A stretch of DNA of 64,000 bases from Rhineura floridana (taxonomy: Eukaryota > Chordata > Lepidosauria > Squamata > Rhineuridae): positions 221,177,943 through 221,241,942 of the forward strand of contig NC_084482.1 in the NCBI RefSeq assembly GCF_030035675.1. The letters are read 5' to 3'. The stretch's first letter is position 1. Every line of letters begins with the position of its first letter. The position numbers and the translations under genes were made by a program. Below are positions 45,210 to 57,091 of this stretch, piece after piece. The notes beneath the pieces are model-generated. The model worked only from the letters and a program-made list of their open reading frames with translations. It was not told the DNA's origin and did not search any database.

Positions 45210-48200
45210 TTACAGTTGGGTGGCGGAAGCTTCTGAAAGGATAGATGCCTTCCGAATTGATTGAGCCGCAAAAATAAATTTAGCAACTGACAAGATAGTA
45301 TCCTTATTAGCTGCTGACAAAAGATGTAAAAGTAAACAGTTAAGCGGTTTGTAGGGGTATTTATTTATGATGGGGGTTATGAATTTGGAGCGAATATCGT
45401 CATATAGGGCGCACTCAAAGATGACATGAGAGAGAGTTTCTATGGCGCTGACACCACAAAGGCATAATCGGTTTGCATACGGGATACGTTTAAATCTCCC
45501 TTCAAGTAAGGCAGAGATAAGACAGTTAAATCTAGCCTTTGTAAAGGCTAGACGATATTTGGGGATCGTAAGAGTTTCCAGATAAGGGGCACTGAGCATA
45601 GGCACAAAGCTCAGACCAAAGTGTATAGGAGAGCAGGTCGAGGTGGCTGCAGTTATGGAGCGTTGGAAGTCCATATCGGTGATACGAGTCCGGATAGAAT
45701 GTTTAACTGTCTCTGGAGCGAGGGACATCAGATGTTCAATTGAGAGGCCAATACTTGCAAGGTAATTTGTAAACGTACGGGCCCATTTCGAGGTAAAAGA
45801 GTCTTCCCAGAGTAAAGGGAGATAGCCAGTAGATTTTTCATAAGACATTTTAAACCAGAAATTTAGGGCAGCCAACCACGCTTGAGACTCAAGTGAGACT
45901 AGGCCAGATTCTAACCTAAGGACCGCCGCAGGAACGCACCTGGGAACGCCAAAAATTTGTCTGAGAAACAAGGAGAGAACTGCCTCCACAGAAGAGTTGA
46001 AGGCACCAATCCATAAAGGTACCCCGTAGAGAAGTTGAGAAATAGTTTTGGATCTAAAAACCTTTAGGGCTGCCGGAATGTATTGTCCTCCTTTAGTGAA
46101 GAAGAACCTTCGAATACCACTGGCTGAGTTGCGAGCAGTAGAAATAGCCCCTCGGATATGGGGATTCCAGGACAGAGAGGAATGAAAAAGTATACCAAGG
46201 TATTTGAAATGAGAAACCTGTTCTATTTTATGGGTATTAATTGTCCATGCGTGAGCAGGAGAGTGCTTGGCAAAAGCTAAGATCTTAGTTTTGGAAAAGT
46301 TTATAGATAGTTTGTTATCATGACAGAAACTCATAAAAGCTTTAGTTAGGCGTTTGAGTCCTACTTTAGAAACAGAAAGGAGAACAGCGTCATCTGCATA
46401 CAATAACAAGGGACAATGCAGGTTTGCTAACTTAGGGGGGTGGAAGTCCGGGGATTGACAATAAAGGGACAGATCATTCATGAAAAAATTAAATAAAAGT
46501 GGGGCTAGTATGCAGCCTTGTCTAACTCCTTTTGTTGTAGTAATGGGGTTTGTGAGATGACCTTCACGACTACATCTAACACGAAAGGATGTGTGGTGGT
46601 GCAGACGGCTAATTAAGAAGAGGAGTCTCTTGTCGATCGTAGATTTTGCGAGTTTCGCCCATAGTATCTCCCTAGGGATGGAATCAAAAGCCGATTTCAA
46701 GTCGACAAAGGCAACAAACAGGCCGTTACCCCAGCGGTTCTTGTATTTTTCAGCTAAGTGATTTAAAATCACACAGTGTTCTATCCCAGACCTACCTTTC
46801 CGGAAAGCTGCCTGCTCCCTCCCAAGGATATTATCCTCCTCCAACCAAGATGAGAGTCTCTCTTTTAAGTAGCAGGCATATAGTTTGCCAATAATGGAAA
46901 GGAGGCTAATTGGGCGGTAATTTGCTGGGTCCTCTTTGTTCCCTTTTTTAAATATAGGGATAACTATGGATTCAAGCCAAGACTCAGGGAAGCATCCGGA
47001 ATTATTGATCAGAGTAAAGAAATTTGCTAGAAGAGGGGCCCACCAAGCTTGGTGCGCCTTCAACATTTCAGAAAGTATGTTATCAGGTCCAGGAGCTTTG
47101 CCGGATTTCAAGCTAGCAATCAAATCAATAATTTCTTTTTGGGTTACAGGTGGCCAAGTGGGAAGATTTGTTAAATTAGCAATAAAGGAAACAGCATTTA
47201 CAGTCTCGTTGTTTGCAGAAAAATATTTCTCCCAGAGGTATGGGGAAATGTGGCAAGGGGCCGGATTTAGTGGGCTCATAGAACCAGAAATCAGCTCCCA
47301 AAAACACTTCGAATTATTTGATCTGGAGGCTTGAATTAAGGCTTCCCAATCTTCATGCATCACCTGCCTTTTTTTGATGACTATCATATGCTTGTAGTAT
47401 TTTTTGATAATAAAATACTCAGGGGGGAGGGTGGTTAAATTTTGGTGTCGATATTGAAGGTATAGCCGTCTCAGCTGTTTCTTAGCATCAAGACAGTCCT
47501 TATCAAACCATCTGGGAAAACCAGTGGTAGGAGGAGCCCTGAGGGAAGAAGATGGTGGGATAATAGAGGCTTTAAGTTTAGTAATTAAGGAGTTATACGC
47601 TATTGACGCTAAATATGAATCAGAAGCATGCATGATCTCCCTCTGTAAGGACAGGGCAGAGGGGGAAGTGAGAAATAAGGCCACATTAGAGGCTACTGTG
47701 GGAGTCCAAAATGACCTTTTATGGGTAGGGTGGATTAGATTTGCCATTGGTTTATGGGTAAGGAGCAAGTGACCGCGTTCTGGTAGATAAAAGGAAAAGG
47801 TAAGGGGAAGGTGATCACTATCCTGTCTGGAGCCGACAGAAAAGTCCAAAATAAACCTGAACAGGGAATGCGAGATCAAGGCATAATCGATGACACTGCA
47901 CCTGAGGCCAGAGATGTAGGTAAATTCCGCACATGAATCTATCTGCTTATGACCGTTCAACATTATTAGGCTGTGTCTAGCAAGGAATCGGTATAAACAT
48001 ATTCCACCATAATTTATCTTGGGGTCCTTGGAAGTCCTAGCATAGCCTGGGAGGTATGGGGCGGTGTCCTCGCCCCCCCAGAGGTTTGAAGCAAATAGCG
48101 CATCATTGTGGGGGCCAGACCTGGCGTTGAAATCACCCATAACAATGAGAGGCGCTTTGGGGAATTTAGCCTCGAGTGATGTTAGATAATTGGTAAGAAC

Positions 48201-48698
48201 GTCCCAGTCACAGTCAATTTGTGCCCGAGAGGCATGAGGGGGAATATAAACATTTACTAACAGAAGAGAAAATGTGCTAAAAGATAATAAAACAGCCTGT
48301 GCAATGTTTTTACAAGGGGTTAAACTTACAGAGCGAGCTGTTACAGAAGTAGAAATGAGTATGGCTAGGCCTCCTTTGGGTCTGCCTTTGGAACTGGGTT
48401 GGGAATAGGTCGCTGGTAAACATGAACAAGAGAAACCATCCACTATTAATTTAAGGGTACACCACGTCTCCTGTAAGAAAATTAAGTCAAATTTGTTCAG
48501 AAAAGTAATAAAGTCAGGAATTTTTTGTTTGGCATTCCACCCTGCAATGTTCCAGGAGAGAAGGTGGAATGTAAAATTAGGTGAGAGAACAGAAACCTGG
48601 CATGCATTAATAATTGGATTCGTAGGATGAGAAATTTCCTTTGCTGTATAAGATTTGCAGAGTGAGTGCTGTGATGTCCTGAAATGAGGGTTTACCAT
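45210..48698 (-). CDS. LINE ORF2: APE endonuclease and reverse transcriptase
   Basis: 1162 codons, no break. The N-terminal APE endonuclease (about residues 42-305) keeps its catalytic set: SWN50, QE77, D189 and N191 in VMGDFNARSG, D271 in VIDYAL, and D295-H296 in QDSDHLPL. RT (about 515-800) has KAPGPDN, NYRPISLLSIIGKLY, D666 in FVDLKSAFD, GVRQGCILAP and YADD at 767-770. The C-terminal end carries a Cys/His cluster (CLCGVSAIETLSHVIFEC, about 1078-1096), as in many LINE ORF2 proteins. It would nick target DNA and copy the element RNA there (target-primed reverse transcription). The first ATG is used; the frame closes in front of it. Confidence 0.95.
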   Translation of the reverse strand: MVNPHFRTSQHSLCKSYTAKEISHPTNPIINACQVSVLSPNFTFHLLSWNIAGWNAKQKIPDFITFLNKFDLIFLQETWCTLKLIVDGFSCSCLPATYSQPSSKGRPKGGLAILISTSVTARSVSLTPCKNIAQAVLLSFSTFSLLLVNVYIPPHASRAQIDCDWDVLTNYLTSLEAKFPKAPLIVMGDFNARSGPHNDALFASNLWGGEDTAPYLPGYARTSKDPKINYGGICLYRFLARHSLIMLNGHKQIDSCAEFTYISGLRCSVIDYALISHSLFRFILDFSVGSRQDSDHLPLTFSFYLPERGHLLLTHKPMANLIHPTHKRSFWTPTVASNVALFLTSPSALSLQREIMHASDSYLASIAYNSLITKLKASIIPPSSSLRAPPTTGFPRWFDKDCLDAKKQLRRLYLQYRHQNLTTLPPEYFIIKKYYKHMIVIKKRQVMHEDWEALIQASRSNNSKCFWELISGSMSPLNPAPCHISPYLWEKYFSANNETVNAVSFIANLTNLPTWPPVTQKEIIDLIASLKSGKAPGPDNILSEMLKAHQAWWAPLLANFFTLINNSGCFPESWLESIVIPIFKKGNKEDPANYRPISLLSIIGKLYACYLKERLSSWLEEDNILGREQAAFRKGRSGIEHCVILNHLAEKYKNRWGNGLFVAFVDLKSAFDSIPREILWAKLAKSTIDKRLLFLISRLHHHTSFRVRCSREGHLTNPITTTKGVRQGCILAPLLFNFFMNDLSLYCQSPDFHPPKLANLHCPLLLYADDAVLLSVSKVGLKRLTKAFMSFCHDNKLSINFSKTKILAFAKHSPAHAWTINTHKIEQVSHFKYLGILFHSSLSWNPHIRGAISTARNSASGIRRFFFTKGGQYIPAALKVFRSKTISQLLYGVPLWIGAFNSSVEAVLSLFLRQIFGVPRCVPAAVLRLESGLVSLESQAWLAALNFWFKMSYEKSTGYLPLLWEDSFTSKWARTFTNYLASIGLSIEHLMSLAPETVKHSIRTRITDMDFQRSITAATSTCSPIHFGLSFVPMLSAPYLETLTIPKYRLAFTKARFNCLISALLEGRFKRIPYANRLCLCGVSAIETLSHVIFECALYDDIRSKFITPIINKYPYKPLNCLLLHLLSAANKDTILSVAKFIFAAQSIRKASILSEASATQL

Positions 48699-48752
48699 TT
48701 TTTCAGGAGATTCACAGGATAGAATCGGGTTTTTAGAATTTAATAAGGGTTG

Positions 48753-50744
48753 TCAAGTCAGTTCAGGAACCTCATGTACTATCACATCACATATTGTGCT
48801 AGGTCTACAAACATTTGAGTAACAATGTGGCAGTACCTTTAAGGGAACTTTCAGAGGAGAAACTTGAATGCTGGATGGTGAGTTCAGTTCATAGTCCTCC
48901 AAGTATCTGGAACATGTCCTTTTTGCCCTTAGATTGTTTAACAGATTCTGCATTTTGTTTATGACCTCACTTTGTTCATTCTCAGTGAATGTATGGAAAC
49001 TATTTAATAGTTCCTCCTCTCCCTCACAAGCAAAGTCAAATGCAAGATCTTGATTTTCCTTACTGTTTACCAGAGAAGGAGGTGACTGTAACGGAACGAA
49101 AATGGGAGCTGGTGGTGGGGAGGAGCTTACTTCATCCAAAATAATAAGATCAGAGTTTATGGAGTTAAGTGTTTCAAAGTTTAATGTTTCTTGTGCTGGG
49201 GGAGTCAAAGGGGATAAATTCTTTTCCAGCATAGTTGGTCCTAATGATAGAGAAGAGCAGTTCATGTTTAATGTGCTTTTAAGAGGAAGCTGTTCCAGGA
49301 ATGGATCCAAGTTTCCAGAGTTTGATATATTTTTGCTGCTGTTCGAGGAAAACTTCCTCCTCTCATGTGAAGAGATAAGGTTTGTTGTTGGAGTTCTCTT
49401 TGTGAACAAGGAAATTGGACTAGCCAGGTTTGTGAAATGTCTCTGAACGGATATTCCATGGTAGCTGAGAAGGGATTTATTTGCAATTATCCATGCTGTT
49501 GTCTCAGCCGATTTAAAGGTAAGTAAAGCAGACGTTTTTGTTGAGGGGTTGTAAAGGAATTCCACATACGAGATATCGTCAGGCCGTAAATCCATTACAC
49601 CTAACGACTGGAGGGCGTAACACACTCTTTGCTTCCTGATGTTTACTATTTCTTTGATGTTAAGAAGAGGAAGATTCAGCAGTGCAAGTTTGTTTGAATT
49701 ATATTTGAGAAGCCAATTCCCATTTGTATTCTCTCGTCGTGAAATCTTGTTATTGGTAGAGCATATTCCGCTATAGGACCTCGGGTTGGGGTGAGTAAGT
49801 AGCTCTGGGAGATTTGGACTTTTTTTGCTTTCTGGTAAGGCTTTGCAATAAGATCTAGGGGGTGTTCTTGCTGTAGATGAAGCAGATAAATTCTTTGTTT
49901 GCGAAGCTGTTTGCTGTTGAGCTTTAAGTACTTTAAAAAGTTTCTGAAAGTTCATCTTCTTACTCCTTGGCGGTTTGTAATTTTTTATGTTTTTGGATTT
50001 TTTCTCCTTAGGTGCAATACGAGGTTTCTTTATGTTTGCACACTTCAGTGTTGTTGTTGTTTTGTGGGGGGGAAGAGTGTAGTTTAGGCTCAAATATAGT
50101 TTGGATAGTTCTTCCATAAATGATTTTAGAAGGTTGTTTGTTTCTTCCAAAAAAGCTTTGATGTTTTCAGTCTCTTTTGCCACAATGGCTAATTGTAACT
50201 GCAGACATTTTTGGCCAGTTAGAAGTAGTTTTTGGCCAATTTGTGCCAGTTCCGTGGTTTCAGTAACTTCTGTAGAGCAGGCAGAAGATGGCTGTGATTG
50301 AGTAAAAATGGGAGTCTGGCTGTCGATGTCTGTAGCATGCACAGTAGACAGAATGTCTAAGGGGGAATGTAAGTCAGTGTCCTTGTACAGAGAGGAAGAT
50401 GGCGTCTCCTTGCTTTCAGGTACCTGCAGCAGAGAGTTGATCAGACTAGGTGTATGCGTCTGCCCAAAAAGGGGATCTGTGGATGTTCCATACACCAGGC
50501 TTTGTATAATTTCTGGGTCATCCCTTGCCTGGAATTCCTCACTCAAGCAGGAACAGAATTGATCTGTTTCGATTTGGGAAGGGGTTTTCTCAATAGATCG
50601 TGACGCATTTCTCTTTGTCTTATCCGCTTTGGTTGGTAAAAAGAAGTTTGTAATTTTAAGCTGTTGATCCCCATTCCCAGATTCTTCCAAAACCTGGTCT
50701 GATTTATGGTCATGTTCATAACATCTTTTCCTTGTTTGAACCAT
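48753..50744 (-). CDS. LINE ORF1: RNA-binding-type protein with a PIP-box motif
   Basis: 663 codons, no break. Features: an N-terminal QLKITNFF (residues 28-35) that fits the PCNA-binding consensus Qxx[ILM]xx[FY][FY]; a Ser/Thr-rich disordered part; a helical, likely coiled-coil segment (about 160-220; GQKLLLTGQKCLQLQLAIV); a basic stretch (about 235-265; PKEKKSKNIKNYKPPRSKK); a compact domain at about 350-437 (IRKQRVCYALQSLGVMDL, YVEFLYNPSTKTSALLTF) that looks like the RRM-type domain of LINE ORF1 proteins; and a Ser/Pro-rich tail. ORF1 proteins bind the element RNA and assist target-primed reverse transcription. Start at the first ATG, 368 bp into the element. The family could not be named. 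Confidence 0.9.
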   Translation of the reverse strand: MVQTRKRCYEHDHKSDQVLEESGNGDQQLKITNFFLPTKADKTKRNASRSIEKTPSQIETDQFCSCLSEEFQARDDPEIIQSLVYGTSTDPLFGQTHTPSLINSLLQVPESKETPSSSLYKDTDLHSPLDILSTVHATDIDSQTPIFTQSQPSSACSTEVTETTELAQIGQKLLLTGQKCLQLQLAIVAKETENIKAFLEETNNLLKSFMEELSKLYLSLNYTLPPHKTTTTLKCANIKKPRIAPKEKKSKNIKNYKPPRSKKMNFQKLFKVLKAQQQTASQTKNLSASSTARTPPRSYCKALPESKKSPNLPELLTHPNPRSYSGICSTNNKISRRENTNGNWLLKYNSNKLALLNLPLLNIKEIVNIRKQRVCYALQSLGVMDLRPDDISYVEFLYNPSTKTSALLTFKSAETTAWIIANKSLLSYHGISVQRHFTNLASPISLFTKRTPTTNLISSHERRKFSSNSSKNISNSGNLDPFLEQLPLKSTLNMNCSSLSLGPTMLEKNLSPLTPPAQETLNFETLNSINSDLIILDEVSSSPPPAPIFVPLQSPPSLVNSKENQDLAFDFACEGEEELLNSFHTFTENEQSEVINKMQNLLNNLRAKRTCSRYLEDYELNSPSSIQVSPLKVPLKVLPHCYSNVCRPSTICDVIVHEVPELT

Positions 50745-51089
50745 TTTAAAAACTATAAGGTTTGCCTTTTAAACTCTAAGATGAACGGAGGTATAATTAT
50801 AAATTGTCGACTCCAAGGCTAAGTAGTTTTATCTTAGGAATCCTTAGATTTTGTTATGGTAAATTATATTCCTTGAGTTAGTAATGCGAAGCAGAGTTGT
50901 GACTCACCGGCTGATAAAGAGTCTGTTTTCTTGCTGATAAAATGGTTCCATAGCCTTCAAAAAAATAGGTGTTGTTGATGCTGTTAGGTTCCAGAATAAA
51001 AATTTCCAAAGAATATCTCTAAAGATAGCAAAAAAAGAGGCGAGGTGGGTATGAGCTCCAGAGCTCGCTAGTGGACCTGCCTGCCAGCA

Positions 51090-51097
51090 GCCATCTT
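51090..51097 (-). promoter_or_regulatory. YY1-type site at the 5' end of the LINE
   Basis: AAGATGGC on the minus strand, about 16 bp from the element's 5' end. It matches the YY1 core (AAGATGGC) that sits near the start of human L1 and helps place transcription initiation. By analogy this could set the start site of this LINE. Only the motif is seen; binding is inferred. Confidence 0.55.
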
Positions 51098-51124
51098 CCC
51101 CCCGACTCCTCCAACAGCTGGAGC

Positions 51125-51590
51125 TAAGTGATGCCTTCACGTGCTCCCTGTAGACTTCCCATCTGCATCCACTTTGGCACTGTGAGGATGCTGGAATAGA
51201 TAGGCCTGTGGTCTGATCCAGCCAGGCTGTTCATATAAGGAGGGGGAATGGCATCCAGGTTGAAGTTTCCTTCCCATCTGCTGAGAAATCCCCCAAATTA
51301 AGATAGCTGGATTGGTTTCCACAGTGTCACTGAATTGAGGTTTTTGAACAGTTTCTTGTCCACAAGAGACATTTGGATCTACATGTCCCTGTGCTATTCA
51401 TCTCCAGGAGATCTAAGATCGTTCTTTGTTTTGGAGAGAGGAGAATAATTTCAGTTCAGAACTAACTAGCTTATAAGTATCTTTGAAAGAAATGTAAAAC
51501 CTGGGCTTAGTCTCTTGGCTGGAAGAACAAGATCTAATTGTACAGGGCTTTGATGAAGGGGAGAGATCAGTCGGGCATTCCTCTTACAGT
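51125..51590 (+). repeat. CR1 3' end fragment and unassigned intron sequence
   Basis: 51130-51245 looks like an old CR1 3' end (CCCTGTAGACTTCCCATCTG, CAGCCAGGCTGTTCATATAAGG). 51250-51590 holds nothing I can name, apart from a few Gene A-like motifs near its end. Confidence 0.5.
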
Positions 51591-52153
51591 TCAGAGCATC
51601 ATTGCAAACTCGTGTAGTGTTGGTCTTTGGCCATCCCTGTCTTAGCTCAGCAAAGTTTAATCCCTTGAATCTTCAGGTGGAATTTAGAAGTGTCTTTATC
51701 TGAAAACCTGCCAGCTTCCCCCACATAGGTGTAGGGTTGGCAATAGCGTGTGCTTTGTGCCTTTGAAGCACTCTCTATTTTCAGCAGTAATCAAAAGTGT
51801 GACATCAAATATAAATGCTTTCTTAAAAGAGAAAAGAGGAAAATTACAAGCATGCACATTCACTGACCGGCTCTTTTGACTGCAGTCAAATTATTAAGAA
51901 TCAAGGAGAAGTGAGCTGTGCCCAGTTTGTCCTGTTCTGCAGTCTCGCTGCCCTTCTCTTCCCCCACACCCCACTTTTCATTGCATATTATTTTAGAAAT
52001 ATATATCACAGTTGTATGGCAGTAGGAGGAAACCCAGACAAATCTGGGCTTATTGACATCAAGTGTTATATGGACCTGAAAGGAATTTATGTTGCTGTGT
52101 GAGACTGTAGGATATTCAGGTAACCTTGCTTTCATCTGGCCATGCAAAGATAA

Positions 52154-53568
52154 CGTAAAATCTTTATTACGGTCCAAGACCAGCGGTATAATTACGGATC
52201 CTCTGAATATTAGGGTGGAGATAGAATAGAATACAGTATCATTGCAGTGAGAAAGCTAAAAAGCTAAAACCGGGTCCACATAGTAATCTAGCTAAAACCT
52301 TGATCTAATAGACATCGCATTAGGTCCCTCCTGCGAGCCATAGCAGCTGTGCAGAACGAGGCGACCTCAGAGTGATCCGTGATTTTGAATCTGCCATTAA
52401 ATATTGTAAAATCATAGCTTCTGGGCTCAGAGGAAGATTAGATAAAAGTGGGGAGATGAACTTAAGGCGGAGATCTGAATAAAAAGGGCAGCAAAGTAGT
52501 ACAAGGTTCACTGTCTCCACCGCATCTGCTCCACAGGGGCAAGTTCGATCATAATAATCGACTCCCCTGTATCTACCCTCCATTAGTGCCGAGGGCAGAA
52601 CATTAAATCGTGCCAGGGTAAAAGCTCTCCTGAGTTTTGGGGTAGATAAACTTGAAATGTAAGTGGCCAAGTTACAGGAATTTACATTAATACTGCATTG
52701 TGGATAAGCGGCAACTAGGCTCATGTTGTTCTGATACTCAACATCTTTGAGGCGTTGGATGATTGTTGTTTTAGCGGTTGTATGGCCTAGGGCACCAATC
52801 GCTGGGAGCGAAAAACCGAGAGTTCCGAGTTTGTGAATCATTACCCGTTGCCATTGAGATTGGAAGGAATCTTCCAAAGTTAATGGGGGCAATCCAGTGG
52901 GTAAAAATAGCAGCTTCATCCAGTAGTTAAATTTTAATATCCAAGCGTGGGTCTCAATCAGAAGGGCACCTAATTCCAAGCGTAAGGTCACATTGGGGAC
53001 ACATCTCGGAGGGCCCAAAACGGACCTCATGAATTTAGATTGTACCATCTCCAACAATGCGTAATTGCCTCCACTACAAATTTGGGTCCCGTAAAGAAGT
53101 TGAGGAAGCACCTTGGCATTGAATACCTGGACTGCTGCCGGAATGTACTGACCGCCCTTTGTATAAAAGAAGGTCAGTAAAGCTCTGGCTGATTTCTGTG
53201 TGGTCGTAGCAGACTGGACAAAATGCGCATTCCAAGAACCTAAGGGATGGAATGCAATGCCAAGGTAACTGAAGGCGTTGACTTGGTCAATAATATGGTT
53301 GTCAATTTTCCAGCGGTGTTTATGTCTACTTTGGCGAAAACTAAAACCTTGCATTTTGCATAGTTAATTCTCAAAAGTTCATCCACACAAAAGGAGGCAA
53401 GTTCTCTTAAGTGATGACGTAAGCCCACCTGCGTTTGGCATAACAGGGCAATGTCGTCGGCATATAGAAGACAGGTTAAGTGTCTCCTTGCCAAGACAGG
53501 AGGGTGAGAGTTTACTGCCAACAGGCGTTTTGTCAGCGAGTTTATATAGATATTGAATAGGGAGGGAG
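52154..53568 (-). mobile_element. Truncated LINE related to the 45068-51112 element
   Basis: A 5'-truncated copy of 1415 bp, flanked by a 16-bp duplication (GGCCATGCAAAGATAA, 52138-52153 and 53569-53584). Gene A keeps the undisturbed site near 6745-6765. Its 3' end (GGTCTTGGACCGTAATAAAGAT on the minus strand) resembles that of the full-length element. It comes from a different subfamily: ORF2 is clearly diverged in sequence. Confidence 0.9.
52320..53568 (-). pseudogene. LINE ORF2 C-terminal remnant
   Basis: The palm of RT is at about 53440-53470 (LLYADDIALLCQTQVGLRHH) in one frame. The C-terminal region (52320-53354; KGGQYIPAAVQVFNAKVLP, PRCVPNVTLRLELGAL, FTLARFNVLPSALMEGRYRG, CPCGADAVETVNLVLLC) is in another. 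The frames shift between about 53270 and 53350. Most residues match the pattern of the full-length element, but the Cys/His motif has Asn where His stands there. Confidence 0.88.
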
Positions 53569-53627
53569 GGCCATGCAAAGATAAAAGGGGGAGAATTATG
53601 GAGATGTAAAAATAGAGAAGCAGATAA

Positions 53628-56174
<2,547 letters not shown>

Positions 56175-56345
56175 ATGTCGTGAGTGGAAAGAGGTTCAGT
56201 CAGAGCACACTTTGCATGAAAAAACACTGTGGAGTAACTTTTTTAATGTACGGAGTATGGAAAGAGATTCAATGAAAGCAGTAGGCTTACATCACAGAAG
56301 ATACACAGGAGAAACAATTGAAATGTAGGGAGTATGGAAAGAACT
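56175..56345 (+). pseudogene. Decayed zinc fingers after the gene B stop
   Basis: Downstream of the stop the sequence still shows finger traces in changing frames: a GAGTGGAAAGAGG stretch, HEKT-type and GVSKHHRR-type remains, a GGAGAAACAATTGAAATGTAGG linker-like piece, and GGAGTATGGAAAG motifs. They are not part of the predicted protein. A decayed finger also follows the stop of gene A, so the longer array was probably ancestral. Confidence 0.7.
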
Positions 56346-56678
56346 TCAATGGGAGCTTTATTCTTCATCTTGCAGGCTACATAGATTAAAGCCCTATACA
56401 GGTTGGGGCCAGGATGCTTAAAAAATTATCTCACCTATTATATATGCAGCCCATCACTGAAACCTGCAGAGGATGGCCTCTTACGCATACCATCTCATTA
56501 GGAAGTCCACTGTGCATGATAGAGAAACCTGGCCTTTTGTGTGGTGGCATCTACTTTTTTGAACTTCCTCCTGATACATATCAGACAGGTGTTTTTTGTG
56601 TGTGGTGCCTATAGAAGACCTTCCTTTTTCAACAAACCTTTTAAGGGCAGAGCTTTATTACTGTTTCTGTGGGATTTT
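56346..56678 (+). other. Gene B 3' UTR shared with gene A
   Basis: It aligns with 4840-5110 read in reverse, about 93% by eye over 240 bp. No coding sequence is supported. Both copies place this stretch right behind the decayed fingers. Confidence 0.75.
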
Positions 56679-56986
56679 GAAAGGTAAAGGTGTCCCAACA
56701 CTTATAGTGCGAGTCGTTTCCGACTAATAGGGTGACGTCTTGCGACGTTTACTAGGCAGACCGTATATATGAGGTGGGACTGCCAGTTCCTTCCCCGGTC
56801 TTTCTTTACCCCCCAGCATATGCCGGGCACTCATTGTACTGACCACGGATGGATGGGAAGCTGAGTGGACCTCGACCCCTTTTACCGGAGATTCGACTTC
56901 CTCCTTCCGTTGGAATCGACCTCCGGCCGTGAGCAGAGCTTCGGCTGCATTACTGCCGCTTACCACTCTGCGTCATGGAGGGTCTG
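56679..56986 (-). repeat. Sauria-type tRNA-derived SINE
   Basis: On the minus strand it begins with a tRNA-like part: GACGCAGAGTGGTAAGCGGCA (box A-like) and GGCCGGAGGTCGATTCC (box B-like), followed by the conserved SINE body (GAGGTCCACTCAGCTTCC, GGTAAAGAAAGACCGGGG, AAACGTCGCAAGACGTCACC) and ends at ACACCTTTACC. It is flanked by the 11-bp duplication TGTGGGATTTT (56668-56678 and 56987-56997). Gene A has the uninterrupted sequence near 4830-4840. Confidence 0.88.
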
Positions 56987-57085
56987 TGTGGGATTTTAAG
57001 ATGTTTTTAATTGGTTTGCATATGAAATGTTTTTTTTATTGTTGGTATTTTTGAGATACTTTCTGGGAAGTGATTTCTAAATGAA

Positions 57086-57091
57086 AATAAA
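57086..57091 (+). other. Candidate poly(A) signal of gene B
   Basis: AATAAA just past the last stretch shared with gene A's 3' UTR, 912 bp after the stop. A second AATAAA-bearing AT-rich stretch follows at 57265-57295. Either could end the transcript. Position is the only support. Confidence 0.45.

Larger units (their letters stand above)
45068..51112 (-). mobile_element. Full-length non-LTR retrotransposon with two intact ORFs
   Basis: A 6045-bp element flanked by the perfect 12-bp duplication AACAGCTGGAGC (45056-45067 and 51113-51124). On the minus strand: a 5' UTR of 368 bp starting GGAGGAGTCGGGGGGAAGAT, ORF1 (48753-50744), 54 bp, ORF2 (45210-48698), a short 3' UTR with AATAAA and a (ATTG)n-like tail. 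Both ORFs are uninterrupted. The clade is not certain; the tail and RT style suggest the I group (possibly Vingi). Intact ORFs and an unblemished duplication argue for a very recent insertion that may still be competent. It sits in gene B's intron 2, in the antisense direction. Confidence 0.93.
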
